Assembly (NCBI GenBank): GCA_934101495.1
Contig: CAKORG010000008.1
Coordinates: 1 to 35,423 of the forward strand
Reading direction: 5' to 3'
DNA length: 35,423 bases
Origin: an uncultured Bacilli bacterium
GTDB lineage: Bacteria > Bacillota_I > Bacilli_A > RF39 > UBA660
The position numbers were made by a program, and so were the translations under genes. This document shows, in pieces, positions 1 to 7,984 of this stretch. The notes under the pieces are model-generated. The model saw only the letters and a program-made list of their open reading frames with translations, was not told the origin of the DNA and searched no databases. Numbering within the stretch: the stretch's first letter is position 1; each line of letters starts with the position of its first letter.

Positions 1-8
1 TAAGAAAT

Positions 9-176
9 ATGAAAGTGTCTAGTATTGATAATTTAGATATTCAAGATTTAGCCGAATCTTACGAAGCATATTATACAACCTTTAAAAGAGAAAATGGTAG
101 AGATGCAACTCTAGAAGAAAAAATGAAATTTGTAATTACATATTTAAAAAATCGTAGTTATGTAAGAAGTAATTAA
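9..176 (+). CDS. Small hypothetical protein, possibly cut by the window edge
   Basis: A 55-codon frame starting MKVSSIDNLDIQDLAESYEA and ending YVRSN. It is rich in Glu/Lys/Tyr, looks helical and soluble, and has no signal peptide or membrane segment. No Shine-Dalgarno is visible before the ATG at 9 and the frame is open to the window edge, so this may be the C-terminal part of a longer protein. It lies 4 bases before the next small gene and probably shares its transcript. I do not recognise the family. Confidence 0.5.
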   Translation: MKVSSIDNLDIQDLAESYEAYYTTFKRENGRDATLEEKMKFVITYLKNRSYVRSN

Positions 177-180
177 TAAA

Positions 181-375
181 ATGAATATAGATTTTGAAAG
201 ATTAAGAATGGATTTAATTAATTATTTTGAAGGAGCTTATTTTGCAGGTGGTATTGGGTATGCAATACTTGATGCAGATAGAGCAAGGTATGCAACAGAA
301 GATGAATTAATTAGATTAGCTCAATTTGTGGGAATAGATTTAACAAATTATGAAAATATGGGAAAGAGTAGATAA
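181..375 (+). CDS. Small hypothetical protein (64 aa)
   Basis: A compact soluble protein beginning MNIDFERLRMDLINYFEGAY with a Gly-rich FAGGIGYAI stretch at about residues 21-29 and an acidic helix-like C-terminal half. No membrane segment, cysteines or known catalytic motif. It follows the preceding small frame by 4 bases (stop, ATAAA, ATG), suggesting translational coupling. Its stop codon lies in the 5' arm of an intrinsic terminator, so the transcript ends before the PBP gene. Family not recognised; called real because of codon use, the tight neighbour and the terminator. Confidence 0.6.
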   Translation: MNIDFERLRMDLINYFEGAYFAGGIGYAILDADRARYATEDELIRLAQFVGIDLTNYENMGKSR

Positions 376-397
376 ATTAATCTATTCTTTTTTTTTT
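364..397 (+). terminator. Intrinsic terminator after the first two small genes
   Basis: Stem AAGAGTAGAT pairs with ATCTATTCTT (one G-U), loop of 6 nt, then an uninterrupted T run. The stop codon of the upstream gene sits in the stem. Confidence 0.85.
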
Positions 398-422
398 AAT
401 ATAACATATATTTTTATGAGGG
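391..422 (+). promoter_or_regulatory. Leader of the PBP gene (-10 like box plus SD)
   Basis: TATAAC at 400-405 follows the T run. GAGGG at 418-422 is the ribosome binding site 6 nt before the ATG. No good -35 is visible. The leader resembles that of ftsW at 5294-5320 (TTTTTTTAATATAA ... ATGAGGGATAA). Confidence 0.4.
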
Positions 423-428
423 ATAATT

Positions 429-2333
429 ATGTTCTATAATAATGTACATACAAGAATAAGATATATATTTTTAGTAGTTATTTTAGTTTTAGTGATAGCT
501 ATAGCTAGAGTTTTTTATATTCAAGTATTTTCTTATAAAAAGCTAAATACTTTAGCAGAATCTTTATGGAGTAGAAAATTACCTATATCAGCAGATAGAG
601 GTAAAATTGTTGATAGGAAAGGAAGAGTTTTAGCTGATAATATTACTACAACATCACTTATAGTTATTCCCAATCAAATTGAAAATAAAGAAGATGCTGC
701 TAAAAAGTTAAGTGAAATACTTGGAAGTGACTATGATGATATGCTTAAGCATGTTAGTAAAAAAACATCAATTGAAAGAGTACATCCTGAAGGTAGAAGA
801 TTAAGTTATGAAATAGCGGAAAAAATAGATGCTTTAAAAATAGATGGAGTTTATTTAGTTAAAGAAAGTAAAAGATATTATCCTTATGATACTGTTTTAA
901 GTCATGTTTTAGGTTATGTTGGTATAGATAATCAAGGACTTTCAGGATTAGAGCTTTATTACAATGATTATTTAACAGGTGAAGATGGTTCTATAAAATA
1001 TTTTTCTGATGGTAAAGGACATAAGCTTGAACTTGCAGAAATATATGAGGCTCCGACATCTGGAGTAACGTTGCAACTTACTATAGATTTAGATTTGCAA
1101 CTCGCGGTTGAAAATGAACTTGATAATGCGGTTGCTAAGTATGACCCAGATAGTGTAATAGCTATTGCCATGAACCCAAAGAATGGAGAAGTTCTAGCTA
1201 TGGCATCAAGACCTAATTTTGATAGTAATAACTATAAAAACTATACAATGGAAGTAATAAATAGAAACTTACCTATTTGGATGACATTTGAACCAGGATC
1301 CACAATGAAAATATCAACATATACTGCAGCCATAAATGAAGGATTAATTAATATTTTTGAAGATAGATTTACGGACACAGGTGCTATAACTGTTGATGGC
1401 GCAACACTTCATTGTTGGAAACATGGGGGGCATGGTAATCAAACTTATCTGGAAGTAATTGAAAATAGTTGCAATCCAGGTTTCGTTAACTTAGGACTTA
1501 TGCTTCAAAAAGAAAAATTAATGAGTTATATTAAAAAGTTTGGATTTGGTACTAAAACAGGAATTGATTTAAATGGTGAAGGTAATGGAATACTATTTAG
1601 CTTAGATAAAATGGGTAATGTAGAACTTGCAACAACAGCATTTGGTCAAGGAATAAGTGTAACTCCGATACAACAAGTTCAAGCAGTATCCGCAATAATT
1701 AATGGAGGAACCCTATATTCACCATTTCTTGTTGAAAACTTTTTAGAACCTGAAACAAACACAATTGTTAAAAGTGTTACTGCTGAAAATAAAGGAACAG
1801 TTATAAAAAAAGAAACATCGGATTTAGTAAGATATGCCTTAGAAAGTGTTGTTGCTAAAGGTTCTGGGCATAATGCATACATCGAAAACTACCGAATTGG
1901 TGGTAAAACAGGTACTGCTCAGACAGTTGAAAATGGTATTTATTCATCAAGTAAATATATTTTATCATTTATAGGATTTATGCCTGCTGATGACCCTGAA
2001 ATAGTAGTATATGTTGCTGTCCAAAATGCAAAAGGAGTAGTGCAATATGGTGGTACAGTAGCGGCTCCAATAGCTAGAAATATTTTCTTAAGTGCCATAG
2101 ATATTCTTGATATAGAGCCATCTAAAGAGGGAATACCAAAAGAATATACATGGCTTGACCAAAAATATGTAACTGTTCCAAATGTGGTAGGATTAAGTGT
2201 TAATGAAGCCAAGAAAACATTAAAAGGATTTAATATAGAGTATAGTGGTGAAGGAGATACAGTTATTTATATGTCACCAAAGGCAGGAATGTATGCTAAA
2301 GAAAATGGTACAGTAGTTTTAATGCTAGGTTAA
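429..2333 (+). CDS. Class B penicillin-binding protein (SpoVD/Pbp2B-like transpeptidase)
   Basis: Septal or spore-cortex D,D-transpeptidase that cross-links peptidoglycan outside the membrane. Order: short cytoplasmic N-terminus, one membrane anchor (about residues 11-32), PBP dimerisation domain (ADRGKIVDRKGRVLA, 55-69), transpeptidase domain with the catalytic SxxK as S291-T-M-K294, SxN as S347-C-N349 and KTG at 493-495, then one C-terminal PASTA domain (about 581-634, VPNVVGLSVNEAKK). At 634 aa it matches SpoVD/Pbp2B rather than elongasome PBPs. The next gene is mraY and ftsW follows, as in the dcw cluster, but murE and murD are absent between them. The start is fixed by GAGGG 6 nt upstream. 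ftsI, pbpB and spoVD cannot be told apart from sequence alone, so no symbol is given. Confidence 0.93.
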   Translation: MFYNNVHTRIRYIFLVVILVLVIAIARVFYIQVFSYKKLNTLAESLWSRKLPISADRGKIVDRKGRVLADNITTTSLIVIPNQIENKEDAAKKLSEILGSDYDDMLKHVSKKTSIERVHPEGRRLSYEIAEKIDALKIDGVYLVKESKRYYPYDTVLSHVLGYVGIDNQGLSGLELYYNDYLTGEDGSIKYFSDGKGHKLELAEIYEAPTSGVTLQLTIDLDLQLAVENELDNAVAKYDPDSVIAIAMNPKNGEVLAMASRPNFDSNNYKNYTMEVINRNLPIWMTFEPGSTMKISTYTAAINEGLINIFEDRFTDTGAITVDGATLHCWKHGGHGNQTYLEVIENSCNPGFVNLGLMLQKEKLMSYIKKFGFGTKTGIDLNGEGNGILFSLDKMGNVELATTAFGQGISVTPIQQVQAVSAIINGGTLYSPFLVENFLEPETNTIVKSVTAENKGTVIKKETSDLVRYALESVVAKGSGHNAYIENYRIGGKTGTAQTVENGIYSSSKYILSFIGFMPADDPEIVVYVAVQNAKGVVQYGGTVAAPIARNIFLSAIDILDIEPSKEGIPKEYTWLDQKYVTVPNVVGLSVNEAKKTLKGFNIEYSGEGDTVIYMSPKAGMYAKENGTVVLMLG

Positions 2334-2389
2334 GTGTAAAATGATGTAAATTTTTAAAGTAAAAGCATAAATATATTAAAAAAGTAGTG

Positions 2390-2410
2390 TATAATAAAAT
2401 CATGAGGTGA
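2390..2410 (+). promoter_or_regulatory. Promoter -10 and ribosome binding site of mraY
   Basis: TATAAT at 2390-2395 preceded by AGTG, then GAGGTG at 2405-2410, 5 nt before ATG 2416. The same AGTGTATAAT box precedes murG (18636-18645). The -35 is poor. Confidence 0.55.
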
Positions 2411-2415
2411 AAATT

Positions 2416-3408
2416 ATGTTAATTTTAGCTAAAGCTTCAATGGCAATGATGTTAGGATTTATTCTATCTTTAATTACGGGATTATTTGTTGTACCCCTAT
2501 TTAGAAAATTGCATTTTGGTCAATCGGTAAGCCATTTAATTAATGAAAGACATTTAAAAAAAGAAGGAACACCAACAATGGGAGGAGTTATATTCATAAT
2601 TCCCGTTATTGTGTCCTTAATTTTGTTATATATTAAAGGAAGTATTTCTATAAGTTATAATTTAATTATAGTAATATTTGTTTTCCTTGCATACGGATTA
2701 CTTGGTTTCTTAGATGACTTTTTAAAAGTAAAATATCATAATAATAATGGAATAAGCTTGGTTACTAAATTTTTAATTCAAATGTGTATAGCTTTAGTAT
2801 TCTTCTATTTATTTATGAAGGGTGGCGGAGAACCAGTACTTAGCGTAAGTTTCTTAAATATCTATATTGATTTAGGTTGGATGTTTGGTTTATTTATATT
2901 ATTTTTACTGGTTGGAACTACCAATGCTGTAAATATTACAGACGGATTGGATGGTCTAGCTGGTGGTTTATCTGCGATTGCTTTTTTTGCTTATGGTGTT
3001 ATAAGTTGGAATGCTGGTTGGCTTGAAGGATATCAAGAAATTGCAATTTTCTGCTTTTTACTTGTTGGGGCTCTTGTTGGTTTCTTAGTATTTAATACTC
3101 ATCCTGCTCGTATATTTATGGGTGATTTGGGTTCCCTCGCTCTAGGTGGTGCTCTGGCTTCAGTGGCAATAGTTTCACGACATGAAATATCACTTGCACT
3201 TATCGGTGGTGTATTTGTTATTGAAACTATAAGTAGTTTGATTCAAATTATAGCAATAAGATATTTTAATAAAAAGGTTTTCTTAAAAGCTCCGCTTCAT
3301 CATCATTTTGAAGAGCTAGGCTGGAGAGAAACCGATATTATTAAGCTGTTCTGGGTTGTAGGTTTTATTCTTGCTATGGCAGCTATAACATATGGAGTGT
3401 GGTTATAA
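2416..3408 (+). CDS. mraY: Phospho-N-acetylmuramoyl-pentapeptide transferase
   Basis: Integral membrane enzyme that moves phospho-MurNAc-pentapeptide from UDP to undecaprenyl phosphate, making lipid I. About ten hydrophobic segments over 330 residues. Signature motifs: GTPTMGG (about 51-57), DDFLKVK (100-106), NITDGLDGLAGG (173-184), THPARIFMGDLGS (228-240) and the cytoplasmic HHH loop APLHHHFEELGW. A GTG nine bases upstream (2407) is in frame but overlaps the GAGGTG ribosome binding site, so ATG 2416 is chosen. An intrinsic terminator follows directly, which cuts mraY off from ftsW; in most Bacillota murD lies here. Confidence 0.96.
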   Translation: MLILAKASMAMMLGFILSLITGLFVVPLFRKLHFGQSVSHLINERHLKKEGTPTMGGVIFIIPVIVSLILLYIKGSISISYNLIIVIFVFLAYGLLGFLDDFLKVKYHNNNGISLVTKFLIQMCIALVFFYLFMKGGGEPVLSVSFLNIYIDLGWMFGLFILFLLVGTTNAVNITDGLDGLAGGLSAIAFFAYGVISWNAGWLEGYQEIAIFCFLLVGALVGFLVFNTHPARIFMGDLGSLALGGALASVAIVSRHEISLALIGGVFVIETISSLIQIIAIRYFNKKVFLKAPLHHHFEELGWRETDIIKLFWVVGFILAMAAITYGVWL

Positions 3409-3410
3409 AA

Positions 3411-3437
3411 AAAGCAAGTTTCGAAACTTGTTTTTTA
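3411..3437 (+). terminator. Intrinsic terminator of mraY
   Basis: CAAGTTT-CG-AAACTTG core stem (3415-3430), extended by G-U and A-U pairs, followed by six T. The A run on the 5' side lets it also serve the decayed minus-strand gene. Confidence 0.9.
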
Positions 3438-3710
3438 ATACTTTCTTTTTCTAGAGCCAGTTTTTTCATCAATTCTTGTTATGCAAATTTTTAAATTTTT
3501 ATCTTCTTTTAATAATAAATCAACACTTATATTTAATGCATGTGCTTATTTTTTTATTGTTTCTAAAGAAGGAGAAAATTTTACTCTTTCTAAATCTGAA
3601 ATATATTTATCAGATAAATCTACTTTTTCTGCTAAATCTTCTTACCTTAAATTTTCCTTTATTCTAAAAAACTTTAAATTATTACTAAATACCGTTCTTA
3701 AATTATTCAA
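3435..3710 (-). pseudogene. Decayed XRE/Cro-type helix-turn-helix regulator
   Basis: Reading the minus strand from TTG 3710 gives a 92-codon frame with a clear HTH_XRE pattern (EDLAEKVDLSDKYISDLER, then KFSPSLETIKK). It is broken by two TAA codons. Codon 23 (3642-3644) stands where the family almost always has Gln, so CAA to TAA is the simple explanation. Codon 55 (3546-3548) lies between IKK and AHALNISVDLLL, where Ile or Leu is usual. A GAGGG lies 7 nt before the TTG. The product would have been a DNA-binding repressor of about 91 residues. No partner gene remains beside it. Confidence 0.8.
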
Positions 3711-3786
3711 AGTTATACCCTCATTTCTATTAAAATTATAAAAATGAAATCAAAAAATAAACCTAGTAAAACTTTGATTCTGCTTC

Positions 3787-3816
3787 TTGACAATCTAAAT
3801 TAACATGTGCTATATT
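3787..3816 (+). promoter_or_regulatory. SigA-type promoter of the TasA-like surface gene
   Basis: TTGACA (3787-3792), 18-nt spacer, TATATT (3811-3816) with TG upstream. GGAG at 3853-3856 is the ribosome binding site. The box starts CTTGACAAT, exactly like the promoter at 7925 of the other surface protein. Confidence 0.75.
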
Positions 3817-3864
3817 AAGATGGTAATTATAGTAAAATCATGACTAAGATGTGGAGTTGAAAAA

Positions 3865-5130
3865 ATGGAAAATCAAAAAACAAAAATAATATCAATCGTA
3901 GCAATAGTTGCACTTGCACTTACAGTAGTGACAGCAACATATGCATATTTTCAGGCTCAGACAAGTGAAGGTTCACAAACAGATATTAAAATAAATGCAA
4001 ATACAGTAGATACATTTACATTTGAAACAGGTTCCGCTATAAACTTATCTTTAGACCAAACATCATTTGCAAGTGGAGCAGGCAACATAACTGGAAATAC
4101 ATATGCAAGTGCAAAACTAACAGCAAATAATAAAACAAACAATGCTACGAATAGTTATAATTTATATTTAAATATATCAGATAATAACTTTGGTTATACA
4201 AGAAATTCTAGTTATCCAGAAATATTACTTAAGATAAAAGATGCAAGTAATAATGAAATAACAAGTATAAGTGGACTTGAATATAAAACAGTAACGGATG
4301 GCAAAGGTGTATCAATATCTGGATTCGACATAACAACTAAAACAGGATTAATAACACTTTTTAGTAATAGAGAAATAACAACAACAAGTACAAAAACAGA
4401 TACATGGAATATAACAGCAACCTTTGTAAATTACAATGCAGACCAAAGTAAGAATGCAGGTAAATCATTTTCTGGACAAGTGTTAATATCAAAAGATACA
4501 TTTGAAAACTACAAGCCAAACACAGTTAATACTTTATCAGCAACAAAAAATGGATCAAATCTAACAGTTAATTTAAATGTAGAACAAGGAAGTGGTGAGA
4601 TAGATAAATATTATTATGGAATTAAAGAAAAATCTACGTTAGCATATAATGACAATACTTTAAAAGTAAAAAGATTAGCAAATACAAATTCAATTTCATC
4701 AATAAATTATATAGAATCTACAAGCAATTCATATACATTTACAAATATTGATAATACTAAAAATTATGAAATATCAGCATATGTAGTTGACAAAAAGAAA
4801 ATAAAATCAAATACCTATGAATATAATTATTATTCAGATGGATATGTATATCCAGTAATTAATAAAGTTAAAACTACATCTACATCAAATTCAATAACTG
4901 CAACAGTAACAGCTACTAAGGGTACAAATAACATATCAAAGTATTATTATTCAATAGATGGAGGCAACACTTTTAAAGAATCAACAAGTAATAGTTATAC
5001 GTTTAGTGGTGTTGCTGATCGCAATTATATGTTGATGGTAAAGGTTTTAGATGGAAATAATAAGTGGTCAAATCTATATGTTTCAAACACAAGAATACTC
5101 CAAGGGCATAGTGGCGGAAATTTTCAGTAA
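3865..5130 (+). CDS. Secreted TasA/camelysin-like surface protein with FN3-like repeats
   Basis: Residues 7-28 form a signal peptide or anchor ending in ATYAYFQ, the pattern of SipW-processed TasA/CalY proteins. Residues 35-210 are Asn/Thr/Ser-rich beta strands. Two related FN3-like repeats follow (about 219-325 and 328-408), each with a KYYY-x-I strand and the shared stretch STSNSYTF. The C-terminus (GHSGGNFQ) has no LPxTG, SLH or LysM anchor. Likely a secreted matrix, fibre or adhesin-like protein; this is inferred from the architecture. No SipW-like peptidase is next to it. It has its own promoter and sits inside the mraY-ftsW interval, so it looks inserted into a conserved cell-wall block. 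Confidence 0.7.
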   Translation: MENQKTKIISIVAIVALALTVVTATYAYFQAQTSEGSQTDIKINANTVDTFTFETGSAINLSLDQTSFASGAGNITGNTYASAKLTANNKTNNATNSYNLYLNISDNNFGYTRNSSYPEILLKIKDASNNEITSISGLEYKTVTDGKGVSISGFDITTKTGLITLFSNREITTTSTKTDTWNITATFVNYNADQSKNAGKSFSGQVLISKDTFENYKPNTVNTLSATKNGSNLTVNLNVEQGSGEIDKYYYGIKEKSTLAYNDNTLKVKRLANTNSISSINYIESTSNSYTFTNIDNTKNYEISAYVVDKKKIKSNTYEYNYYSDGYVYPVINKVKTTSTSNSITATVTATKGTNNISKYYYSIDGGNTFKESTSNSYTFSGVADRNYMLMVKVLDGNNKWSNLYVSNTRILQGHSGGNFQ

Positions 5131-5293
5131 AATCGAATAAATTTTATTTGTTTTGGTAAATTATTGAAATATAAGAAAAAAGGTATTTAAAAAATAATTA
5201 AAAATACAATTTAAATCAGCTTTTGTCTATAATTGTTAAAAATTGACTTCCACACAGAAATTGAAGAACCAACACTTAAAAAGTAATAGAAAA

Positions 5294-5320
5294 CTCTTTT
5301 TTTAATATAATTATATGAGG
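5294..5320 (+). promoter_or_regulatory. -10 box and ribosome binding site of ftsW
   Basis: TATAAT at 5306-5311 and GAGGG at 5316-5320, so the transcript would start almost at the ribosome binding site. No convincing -35. The 196 bases from 5131 hold nothing else I can name. Confidence 0.45.
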
Positions 5321-5327
5321 GATAAAT

Positions 5328-6416
5328 ATGCCAAAAAAAGATGATAAATGGTTACTTATAATTGTCATTATAACAGCTATATTTGGTATAGTAATGATTT
5401 ATTCTGCTAGTTTTATCTGGGCAGACTATAAATTTAATGATCCTTTTAAGTTTGTTAAAGCCCAAAGTGCTTTCTTTATAATGTCACTTTTACTTGTTTT
5501 TATTTTAAGAAAAGTAAATCCTAAAATATATTATGAAAAAGCTAATTTAATACTTCTTATATGTTTTATATTACTTGTTTTAGTATTAATACCTGGTCTT
5601 GGTAAAATAAGAAATGGTAGTAGAAGCTGGTTTGGAATAGGTGGATTTGGTATTCAACCTAGTGAATTTGCTAAACTAGGTTTAATTATATATGTTTCTA
5701 AATATTTAGCTAATAATAATAGAATTATAACAGATATTAAAAAAGGAGTATTTCCAATTTTACTTGTTATCGGGGCTTTTTTCTTTCTTATAATGCTTGA
5801 ACCAGATTTTGGTACAGCTATGGTTATAGTTATTACCCTTGTATCAATACTTTTTATTTCTGGAGTTAAGCTTTCTTTCTTTATTAAAATAGGCTTACTT
5901 GGTTTACTGGGAATAGTAGGGCTTATTGTAGTAGCTCCATATCGTATGCTTCGTATTGTGTCATTTTTAAATCCATGGGTTGATCCTTTAGGTAGCGGAT
6001 ATCAAATTATTCAAAGTTTATATGCCATTGGTCCCGGAGGATTACTTGGTCAAGGATTTTTAAAAAGCCGTCAGAAACAATTCTACTTGCCAGAACCTCA
6101 GACAGATTTCATATTTTCTATAATTTCTGAAGAATTTGGATTTTTGGGCATTTTAATAGTTACATCATTTTTTGCTTTTATATTTTATAAAATAGTAAAA
6201 ATATCTTTAAATTGTGATAATTTATTTTATAAATATTTATCTTTTGGCTTAGGTTTCGGTATTATTATTCAAGCCCTTTTAAATATTTGTGTAGTTATTG
6301 GACTTATCCCAGTCACCGGAGTTACACTTCCATTTTTTTCTTATGGTGGGTCCAGTCTTCTTGTAAGTATGATAAGTATTGGTATTATATTAAGCATTTG
6401 TAATAAACAAAAATAG
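5328..6416 (+). CDS. ftsW: FtsW/SpoVE-type peptidoglycan glycosyltransferase (SEDS)
   Basis: Polytopic SEDS protein (about ten membrane segments, 362 aa) that polymerises lipid II together with a class B PBP. Family marks: GFGIQPSEFAK (106-116), LEPDFGTA (157-164) containing the essential Asp, and the loop with GPGGLLGQG and PEPQTDFIFSIISEEFG (255-271). The last membrane helix is preceded by GVTLPFFSYGGSS. Its natural partner is the PBP at 429. The short 362-residue length and dcw position fit FtsW or SpoVE better than RodA, but these cannot be separated with certainty. Confidence 0.9.
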   Translation: MPKKDDKWLLIIVIITAIFGIVMIYSASFIWADYKFNDPFKFVKAQSAFFIMSLLLVFILRKVNPKIYYEKANLILLICFILLVLVLIPGLGKIRNGSRSWFGIGGFGIQPSEFAKLGLIIYVSKYLANNNRIITDIKKGVFPILLVIGAFFFLIMLEPDFGTAMVIVITLVSILFISGVKLSFFIKIGLLGLLGIVGLIVVAPYRMLRIVSFLNPWVDPLGSGYQIIQSLYAIGPGGLLGQGFLKSRQKQFYLPEPQTDFIFSIISEEFGFLGILIVTSFFAFIFYKIVKISLNCDNLFYKYLSFGLGFGIIIQALLNICVVIGLIPVTGVTLPFFSYGGSSLLVSMISIGIILSICNKQK

Positions 6417-6501
6417 AAAAGTACTTGCTTGAACTTAAATTTTGTTGAAATTATTAAGGAAAGTGATTTAATGGATGCCATTAAAATAAAAAATGAATTA
6501 A

Positions 6502-6996
6502 TTCACCCAAAAATGTAAATTTAAAGGTAATATTTATTATTTTTCTCAAATTTCTTTGCCTACAACAATTAGTAAAGATGCTAACAAGTATTTTGTAAGC
6601 ATTCTTGTTGAAGTGCCATTTACTAAACCAATCATAAATCCAACATAAGTTGTGGGATTAGACCTTGGCATCAAAGATTTTATATCAAATGGAGAAAAAC
6701 TAAAAAATGAAGTAAAAGTAAATGAAAAAAGATTAAAAGGCTTACAAAAAGGCTTAGTTAGATGTAAACCAGAAAGTAAGAATAGATATAAACTAAAGTT
6801 AAAAACACAAAGATTATATTTAAAAATTAGAAATGCCAGAAAACATATGATATATAAACTTGCAAATAAAATATATGAAAGAAAGTATAATATAAATAAG
6901 AATGAAATAGATAAAAATAATAGGCTGGCGATCATCCGAAGTTGGTCTGTCTTGGAAGCCTTAGGTTTCTGTGAAACAGAAAAAGTGTTACCGTAA
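6502..6996 (+). pseudogene. Degenerate TnpB of an IS200/IS605-type element
   Basis: Reading from 6502 gives TnpB-like sequence: ISLPTTISKDANKYFVSILVE, then VGLDLGIKDFISNGEKLKN, which is the first RuvC motif (Asp in LDLGIKDF). A helix-rich KRLKGLQKGLVRCKPESKN and KIRNARKHMIYKLANKIYE follow. An in-frame TAA at 6646-6648 splits it just before RuvC-I. After about 6915 the RuvC-II Glu region and the four-Cys zinc finger are missing, so several hundred bases have been lost. Near the 3' end another frame reads AGDHPKLVCLGSLRFL, a plausible original C-terminus now out of frame. In life TnpB is an RNA-guided nuclease; this copy cannot be active. Confidence 0.85.
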
Positions 6997-7037
6997 GGTA
7001 ACACAACTACTTAAATTTCGTTAGAAATTTAAGTTTT
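6966..7037 (+). mobile_element. Right end of the decayed IS200/IS605 element with three hairpins (possible reRNA remnant)
   Basis: Three hairpins follow each other: TTTCTGT-GAA-ACAGAAA (6966-6982), GTGTTACC-GTAA-GGTAACAC (6985-7004) and CTTAAATTTC-GTTA-GAAATTTAAG (7010-7033), the last followed by TTTT. Perfect stems surviving beside a ruined ORF suggest the structured right end, which in live elements carries the transposase hairpin and the 3' end of the guide RNA. The exact element boundaries cannot be set from one copy. No TnpA is present. Confidence 0.55.
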
Positions 7038-7103
7038 GTTCTACTAGCAAAGATTTACATCACCTTTGCTAATAATAGTATATGTAATAAAAATGTAATT
7101 ATA

Positions 7104-7138
7104 CAAAAAAACTACATAATATTTTTAAATTATGCAGC
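7104..7138 (-). terminator. Intrinsic terminator of rpmB
   Basis: On the minus strand CTGCATAAT pairs with ATTATGTAG (one G-U) and is followed by seven T. The rpmB stop codon is within the stem. Confidence 0.85.
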
Positions 7139-7300
7139 TTTTTTATTTAATGTTCTTGCTTCTCTAGCACTAATGATTACTTTTTCTCCATTAATTGTTT
7201 TCTTTTGTAAATTTGGTTTTTGTGTCATTTTAGTTGCATTTAAAGCATGTGATCTTCTATTACCTGTTAGAGGTTTTTTAGTAGTTACTTTTGTAGCCAT
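7130..7300 (-). CDS. rpmB: 50S ribosomal protein L28
   Basis: A 56-residue basic protein: MATKVTTKKPLTGNRRSHAL, then NATKMTQKPNLQKKT, then a VIISAREARTL end. L28 hallmarks are the PLTGNRRSHALN motif and the ISAREARTL tail. It is slightly shorter than the usual 60-64 residues, and the family's N-terminal CxxC-type start is absent. AGGAG at 7309-7313 (minus) is 8 nt before the ATG. It is monocistronic, with its own promoter and terminator, lying opposite to all neighbours. Confidence 0.93.
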   Translation of the reverse strand: MATKVTTKKPLTGNRRSHALNATKMTQKPNLQKKTINGEKVIISAREARTLNKKAA

Positions 7301-7330
7301 TTTTCTCACTCCTTTTTTGTTTACTTATTA

Positions 7331-7359
7331 ATTTTAACAATATATTTTATGTTTGTCAA
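7331..7359 (-). promoter_or_regulatory. Consensus promoter of rpmB
   Basis: Minus strand: TTGACA (7359-7354), 17-nt spacer, TAAAAT (7336-7331) with an extended TG one base upstream. Confidence 0.85.
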
Positions 7360-7366
7360 ATATTAC

Positions 7367-7489
7367 TTATGTTTTTACCCTTAAATTTGGAAATTTTTTC
7401 TCAAAAGCCTTATTATTGAAGTATTTATCAATATAAGTATCAAAATCTGAGATTGTTTCAATGCCTCATTTTTGTGAATATTTTAATGC
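7367..7489 (-). pseudogene. Possible decayed coding remnant upstream of rpmB
   Basis: A 40-codon minus-strand stretch reads ALKYSQK, stop, GIETISDFDTYIDKYF, NNKAFEKKFPNLRVKT, stop. The composition is protein-like, and the single internal TGA would be explained by a TGG (Trp) mutation. No family recognised. It could be chance. Confidence 0.25.
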
Positions 7490-7925
7490 TTGTTAGACTT
7501 AAATCAAATGCTAAAAATATTGATATAATGATAATTATTATTCGTGATAGTTTAAATTTTAGTATTTTGTTATAAAATTTTAAGTAAATATCTAAATCGT
7601 ATTTAATCTATAGGTAGGTGATGGCACCCCAGATGATGGAATAGGGAAGATTAATTTTACCATTTAAATTATTTTTCATATTGCTATAATTCCAAGTTCT
7701 TGTATCTGAAAGAGAGATAAGGGTACTAATTGAAGAAGGTAAAGGATGTAATTAGAAAGTGTGTAAATAAATTAGAAAATACAATTAAATCATTTTGAAT
7801 TTAACACCTGAACAGGAAAATAGAATGATGAGAAAAACACGAGAAACATAATAAGAGAAAGAACTATACAAAAAGAAAAATATGATTATTTTTAGCCATA
7901 AACTAGTAATTTGTTGTGTAAAAGC
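7490..7925. other. Gene-free degraded stretch
   Basis: No intact frame, RNA gene or repeat that I can support. Short protein-like fragments appear on the plus strand (for example LTPEQENRMMRKTRET at about 7800-7850, followed by two stops), consistent with eroded genes next to a dead mobile element. Confidence 0.4.
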
Positions 7926-7955
7926 TTGACAATTTGGCATATGCTAAAGTATAAT
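7926..7955 (+). promoter_or_regulatory. Consensus promoter of the second surface protein
   Basis: TTGACA (7926-7931), 18-nt spacer, TATAAT (7950-7955). Shares CTTGACAAT and the unusual 18-nt spacing with the promoter at 3787. Confidence 0.8.
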
Positions 7956-7984
7956 TTTGTTAAGTGAATAAAGGAATGATGTTC

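Noticed and set aside
3476..3741. Two Leu/Phe/Lys-rich plus-strand frames
   Set aside because: They are the complement of the decayed XRE gene; no ribosome binding site and low-complexity composition.
6546..7004. A 152-codon minus-strand frame over the TnpB remnant
   Set aside because: Phe/Leu-rich mirror of lysine-rich TnpB codons; no ribosome binding site or family likeness.
7367..7489. TGA read as tryptophan (Mycoplasma-type code)
   Set aside because: TGA ends murB, mreD and the SpoIVFA-like gene with the next gene starting at once, and TGG is the normal Trp codon. Standard bacterial code.
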